From: Megalonaias nervosa | Taxonomy: Eukaryota; Mollusca; Bivalvia; Unionida; Unionidae | Length of the DNA stretch: 64,000 nt | Direction: 5' to 3' | Assembly: GCA_016617855.1 (NCBI GenBank) | Contig: JAECUM010003705.1 | Location: 98,561-162,560, forward strand | Shown: positions 59,346 through 64,000 of the stretch, one piece after another | Layout of the letters: each line of letters starts with the position of its first letter | Position numbering within the stretch: the stretch's first letter is position 1 | The notes under the pieces: generated by a model | Database searches by the model: none | Seen by the model: only the letters and a program-made list of their open reading frames with translations | Told to the model about the DNA's origin: nothing | Program-made: the position numbers and the translations under genes

Positions 59346-62183
59346 GTAATGGCACTGGCAAAATTAAAAACACATGCGATAGCCCCTTTCATTTAATACC
59401 TTCACCTCTAAAGAGGCTGGGGTATATAGTGATCCTACTGTCCATCCATCATCCTTTTTGGATACAAGCCCTGACTCAAATTCTGAGACTACCTGTCTTA
59501 TACTCCATGTGCCTGAAAAGGCCTTATTTCAGTAATGTTATTTTGATGCAGTCATCAAATTGCTGTAATGTAAATATGATTTAAGTGCTTGGCCGAGATC
59601 ATGGGTACATCTGCTACAGACTTTAGAGTGACAATATTATGATAAAAGTTTATCTTAGAGCAGCCAGATGTAGACATATAAATGCAGTTGACTTGTATAA
59701 TTATAATAAAGACACCAGGAAGAAAATAATAGCCCACAGATAATAAAACATGCTAAAACCTTTTTATTACACAGGTACATCCCATAATAAAGGTTCATAT
59801 TTTGAAACAAAGAGTCTTAATTTCAATGTAGTGAATTTCATGTCTGTAGCATTATGTGTGGAATCCATTGGTTCACATGGGGACATTTTATTGTGGCACA
59901 CGAATAGTTCTCTAAATATCATGACTTCAGCACATGAATCTACCTTGTGTCACTAAAAGATGCACAAATATTGCCATTTGACTACAAGCACTTGCACATT
60001 TTTCATGTCCGTGGAGTTCCGAAGTTATTATGTGTGGAACCAAGTTTGACTATGATCAGAGGAGCACCAATTTGGTTCAGGTAGCAGAAGTATTTTCTGA
60101 ATCAAAGGTAACATAGTTAAATTAGACTATTGGTTGTAGTAATTTTAATGTTAGAATTGGTGTTTCGGAAGTGGTGGCATTCTTTCACTGTAGTTTTATG
60201 TAGGCTTGGCTGAATCTGTAAAAATGGCGGTTACATGGCCAGACATGTTTCTTGATCAACATACCATATTGCTGTTTTTACATTATAAGAGCTGCATTTA
60301 ACTTAGGATTTAATAATGCCTTTTGTACTTATACTTAATGCAGCAAAATTTGTCCACATGCAGTAAGTACTATGCTGCTTTGACTATATCTTCTGGGCTA
60401 TCATTTTTGGTAACACTAATAACCAGGACATGAAGGTACATTATCTCTATGTTATTTCATGTTGTATGCTGAACCATTTAACATAAATACATATTTTCTC
60501 TCCACCCATTTATTTATTTTGCCTCTATTTACATTTTTTTTTAAAGTGATTTTCCAACATCACAGGTAATGTTTTGTTTTAATTTATTTGAAAATTTATT
60601 GATTATTTGCCATCTTGGTTGGGATTTGATGTCCAAGTTATATGCGTAAGAAATCTACTTTTTAAACAAAATATGGTTAAATAACATATAATATTGATTT
60701 GTATCCCAGACCACTGAATACTGGCAAACAGCACAGATCAGATTCAACAATAACATTTTCTTTGAACTTTTAAGAAGGAAAAAGTTAATCTTGTGTATGT
60801 TCCGCAGATAATGGTGTCCAATTATATATATTCGTTATATGTCAAGTTACTCCTTTATGTTAAGTTTCACAGCAAGCTTCTGTTAAAACTGCTGTGAAAT
60901 GAGATATTGTGTATTATTATGCATGTTTGTGCCTATATCCACTTGTACTGTAATTTGTGCAAAAGAGGACACCTGGTTATATGCACAACTTTTTCAGTGT
61001 GTTGTTTTTCTTTTCATCTTTAAGTCAAAATATGAATCTCTGAGGTCAGTTTTATAAATATTCATTGAATATAAGGTCAAAGGTATGCAACCAGTGCATA
61101 AAAAAGTTGTTTACATATATTCAAATTTTGGCATATATATAACACTTTTGGAACCTATGATCTTGGCCAAGCACATAAACAACTTTACACACATTTTGTA
61201 ACACCTTATGCACTTTACACACATTCTGCAGGCACTTTACCCACATTATGTTGACACTACATACTTTTGGTAAGTACATGAAACACATTTGGTAAAATCC
61301 TTACATATCTTACAAGCATTTTGTAAACACCCTACTCATTTTAGATGCATTTTGTAAACACCCTACTCACTTTGCATACATTTTGTAAACACCCTACTCA
61401 CTTTACATACATTTTGTAAACACCCTACTCACTTTACATACATTTTGTAAATTCCTTAGACACTTTATAGACTAAAACTAACTCATTGTTTAACAGAATT
61501 AGTTTTGGTCACCAAGGTATTCAGCATCCACCACACACTGCACGAAATGGATGACAAAGACTTTACCATTTACACTCGGCCAATGAATTTAATAATGCTT
61601 TTTCTTAGAATGTTTCAGCCAATATGGAATGGATCTATTATCATTTCATATTTGCTCAGAGCTTGTTTCTGATCTCATGTTTTATGGATTGAACATGATG
61701 CAGTGGATATTTTGAATAAAATGTGCTTCAATTTTGACTATTATGTGTTAAAAATAAATGCATGATACTGTGCACTGAAGTTGTTAGACTAACTGACTAG
61801 ATGTTTATTGTACTTTGAATGCTTTGAGAATTATTCTTTATGATTTTATGTCCAGTTTCTTTGTATAAATGCCCTTATGCGCTGTTTATTTAGAGTTCTG
61901 CATGCTTTGTCTGGTTGTCTGCATTTATTTATTTTCCAAGAGCAGGTTGTTTCATCAGTATGAATACATTGTTTGTAAAATAAAGGATTATTTTGCTAAA
62001 TGTTCGACTATGGATGGACATCATTTTGTCATAACTCACATATAAAAATCAGTTTGAGACATGTCTAGGTAGAATGAAAATTAGAGGTATCTAACTAACA
62101 TGTTATCTTGCTTAGAAAGATAGAAAATTGTACTAAGCACTTATACACATGGTTGTTTTATATTATTATTATTTTTTGGTTAG
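59346..62183 (+). other. POLL: POLL intron 2 (about 2.8 kb)
   Basis: Donor GTAATG, acceptor TTGGTTAG. It holds a 31-bp minisatellite (61190-61470). No coding or mobile feature recognised elsewhere in it. Confidence 0.8.
61190..61470. repeat. 31-bp minisatellite
   Basis: Units of 'cattttgtaaacaccctact' followed by 'cactttacata' repeat perfectly three to four times (about 61345-61450), with diverged units to the left. Confidence 0.9.
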
Positions 62184-62291
62184 GAAATGGCTCAGACATA
62201 TTCCAGCACTAATGATAAATGGAGAGCATTTGGTTATCAGAAGGCCATTCAGCAACTGAAAAAGCTTCCCAAACACATCACATCATGGGAG
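62184..62291 (+). CDS. POLL: POLL exon 3: 8-kDa domain, continued
   Basis: 36 codons, phase 0: EMAQTYSSTNDKWRAFGYQK then AIQQLKKLPKHITSWE. Vertebrate Pol lambda reads [20 protein letters not shown] then AINALKSFHKPVTSYQE. Acceptor TTAG, donor GTAAGT. The helix-hairpin-helix (GIGKRMAEKI-like) and polymerase core must lie beyond the window. Confidence 0.95.
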
Positions 62292-62345
62292 GTAAGTGAA
62301 CAGTGAACTGGACTTAATTTTAATTTAGCCACCTATCATATAAAC

Positions 62346-62755
62346 CATATATACTCACTTATAAGTCAATTCAAATTGCAAACAACAAAGATCCTGATCT
62401 GCCATAGCACAGTGTACCTGCATACCAGGGTATATATTTTTTGTTCTACTGATTACCTCTAAAAATACTGCAAAGACCCAGATCTGCCAGTGCATTATGC
62501 AATGGCAGATCTGGGTCTATGAAGTTTGCAGTTGGACTTGTCTTACAAGTGAGTATATACAGTACATGGTTAAAGGTTGAATTTAACTGCAGACTGCATG
62601 AAGATCTACCATCCTGCAATAAGCTGACATATCTGGGTCTATGCAGTTTGCTAATAATAATTAGTAAAGCAAATAACATAGACCCACATATGCTGGCACA
62701 TTGTGCAACAGCAGACCAGGGTCTATGTTGTTTGCAGTTTGAATCCACTTGTACT
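62346..62755. mobile_element. Composite palindromic MITE-like element
   Basis: Left 'aagtcaattcaaattgcaaa' then 'caacaaagatcctgatctg'; right in reverse complement 'aagtggattcaaactgcaaa' then 'caacatagaccctggtctg'. Inside are modules that are themselves palindromes, for example AGACCCAGATCTGCCA (62474-62489) with its inverted copy at 62503-62518. Open frames on both strands are by-products. Related to 31655-31805. Confidence 0.75.
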
Positions 62756-63283
62756 TGAATGTATGCAGTACATTTGAGTCTTCTGCTAGAATTGGTGTCA
62801 TGCCATGGAAAATTTCATAACAATTGACACATAAATCATGAAATGGCTCAGAAATTCAATAAACTTTTTACAGCCACATTTAATAGTTGATCATCTTGTT
62901 TTTGCTTTCAGTGATAGCCGGTTATAAAAGAGTAAATATAAACTGTCATGCAGTCACTTGACTTGTTATTTTGATGCAGAAATAATGGCAGAAAAAAATG
63001 GAAATAATGTTGAATACAGAGATAATTACTTCCATTAACATAATATGCATTTTTTGGTACAAAAACTGATCGACAGATTGATTCAGTTTTCCTTCTAGAA
63101 AATTCATTGATGTAGATAGAAAATTTTCACTCTCTGAAAGGTGTCCAAACCTTCTTTAGTATTTCTTCAGTTACCATATTTACAATATAAATTGAGAACT
63201 GTATTTATTGGACACCATAAATTAATTCTTAATGTAATTTTTTTGTTCATTGCTCTGGGACACATCGTTTTTCTTTTCAAGTC

Positions 63284-63750
63284 TTAAGCTGTGGGACACC
63301 TTTTAAGTTGACTAAAAATTCCATGGCAGAAAATGCACTCAAACTTAAATTTTATTTTAAAAAATATTAAACTATACTTAGAATAAAACTTTTTAATCCA
63401 CTGCACCATTACCACATCAACCCAACACTTCTGCACACATATGATCCATCCTTTCAGTGCAAGAGTATTTTTTAGCTCCATCATGCTTTGGAAAATTATC
63501 ATTGGAGGCAACACATCTCCAGCTGTGAAAAGAGCAAAGACTAAAGTTAGAATTTTTTTATTATTTGCACCAGTCATGTGAAATTTCACACTTTTAAAAC
63601 CCTTCTGATCAAAATTCCATCCAGGAATGTGATGAAAGTACAGTGGAGGTTCATCCACATTAATGATCATACACTGTTGGTGAAATTGTCTTCTTCTCTT
63701 CTGGTCATTACAAATTTATGATTTAATTTCTCCTCCAAATCTTTTGGGAG
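63284..63750 (-). pseudogene. pogo/Tigger-like transposase remnant (DDE superfamily)
   Basis: Reading IINVDEPPLYFHHIPGWNFD, QKGFKSVKFHMTGANNKKIL, TLVFALFTAGDVLPPMIIFQ then LALKGWIICVQKCW and MVQWIKKFY. The order N(V/M)DE(T/P)P, GxKxVxxxTxGxxKxxxT, xGxxLPPxxIF is that of pogo-type transposases, with the first catalytic Asp in VDE. Upstream of 63670 the frame shifts (LPKDLEEKL is readable in another frame) and it is truncated after about 130 residues. Confidence 0.75.
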
Positions 63751-63915
63751 ACACTGGGACATCAATGAAGCACTAGATTGGTTTACTTTAAAAACTATTC
63801 CATTGTTTCATTTTAATTTCAAAATTCTCATGAATACCAGTAAAAAGAAACCAAAGTAGGCTTCCCTTTGGTGGTTGACTTTATATCTTTATATATCTCT
63901 ATCTGTGGGTATATA

Positions 63916-63946
<31 letters not shown>

Positions 63947-63951
63947 CTGTG

Positions 63952-63957
<6 letters not shown>

Positions 63958-64000
<43 letters not shown>
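63958..64000. repeat. AT microsatellite at the window edge
   Basis: AT dinucleotides to the last base; another run lies at 63920-63944. Confidence 0.95.

Larger units (their letters stand above)
62292..64000 (+). other. POLL: POLL intron 3, partial
   Basis: Begins at the GTAAGT donor and runs off the window. It holds a composite palindromic element (62346-62755), a pogo-like transposase relic (63284-63750) and AT microsatellites. No further POLL exon found. Confidence 0.75.

Noticed and set aside
61190..61470. CRISPR array
   Set aside because: Repeats are directly adjacent without unique spacers, in a eukaryotic intron: a minisatellite.

Overview
This is an AT-rich eukaryotic (metazoan) genomic window. 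Nothing looks prokaryotic: the coding sequence is in short exons with GT..AG introns, set among LINEs, tRNA-headed SINEs, DNA transposons and microsatellites. The SINEs have tRNA-like heads and short 3' tails of the kind seen in marine invertebrate genomes. A lophotrochozoan, probably a mollusc, is my best guess (inference, moderate to low confidence).

Two host genes can be supported, and both belong to DNA repair. (1) FANCI, minus strand: eight exons with mutually consistent splice phases (53433 down to 5661) and a possible ninth at 5441-5492. They encode about the first 300 residues of the Fanconi anaemia group I protein; the rest lies left of the window. Introns reach about 13 kb. (2) POLL (DNA polymerase lambda), plus strand: three exons (58100-62291) encode the BRCT domain, the Ser/Pro-rich linker and the start of the 8-kDa domain; the polymerase domain lies right of the window. 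The genes are head to head, with about 4.7 kb between start codons.

Most other recognisable sequence is mobile DNA, often nested. The largest item is a 6,675-bp element at 17461-24135 with matching terminal inverted repeats and a 5-bp target duplication (CTAAG). It carries a broken multidomain protein: a SAM-like start, 15-residue tandem repeats, a papain-like Cys/His region and a probable RNase H/DDE-like region. I cannot place it in a named superfamily, and it is the best candidate for something undescribed. Others are two dead LINE copies (26403-29192 minus, holding a 935-bp solo LTR; 49295-53312 plus, holding a 1.1-kb TIR element); two copies of a 6-bp-TSD element with a BED-like zinc finger (32045-33252, itself holding a 164-bp MITE, and 51904-53011); an 8-bp-TSD hAT-like element (41013-42615); a TA-flanked Tc1/pogo-like element (35673-38003) with a SINE inside; a hAT transposase C-terminal fragment (14007-14273); and a pogo-like transposase remnant (63284-63750).

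Layout: 1-5440, repeats; 5441-53433, FANCI exons and repeat-filled introns; 53434-58099, intergenic with SINEs and small hairpin MITEs; 58100-64000, the 5' part of POLL. Several elements end within 50 bp of FANCI splice sites.
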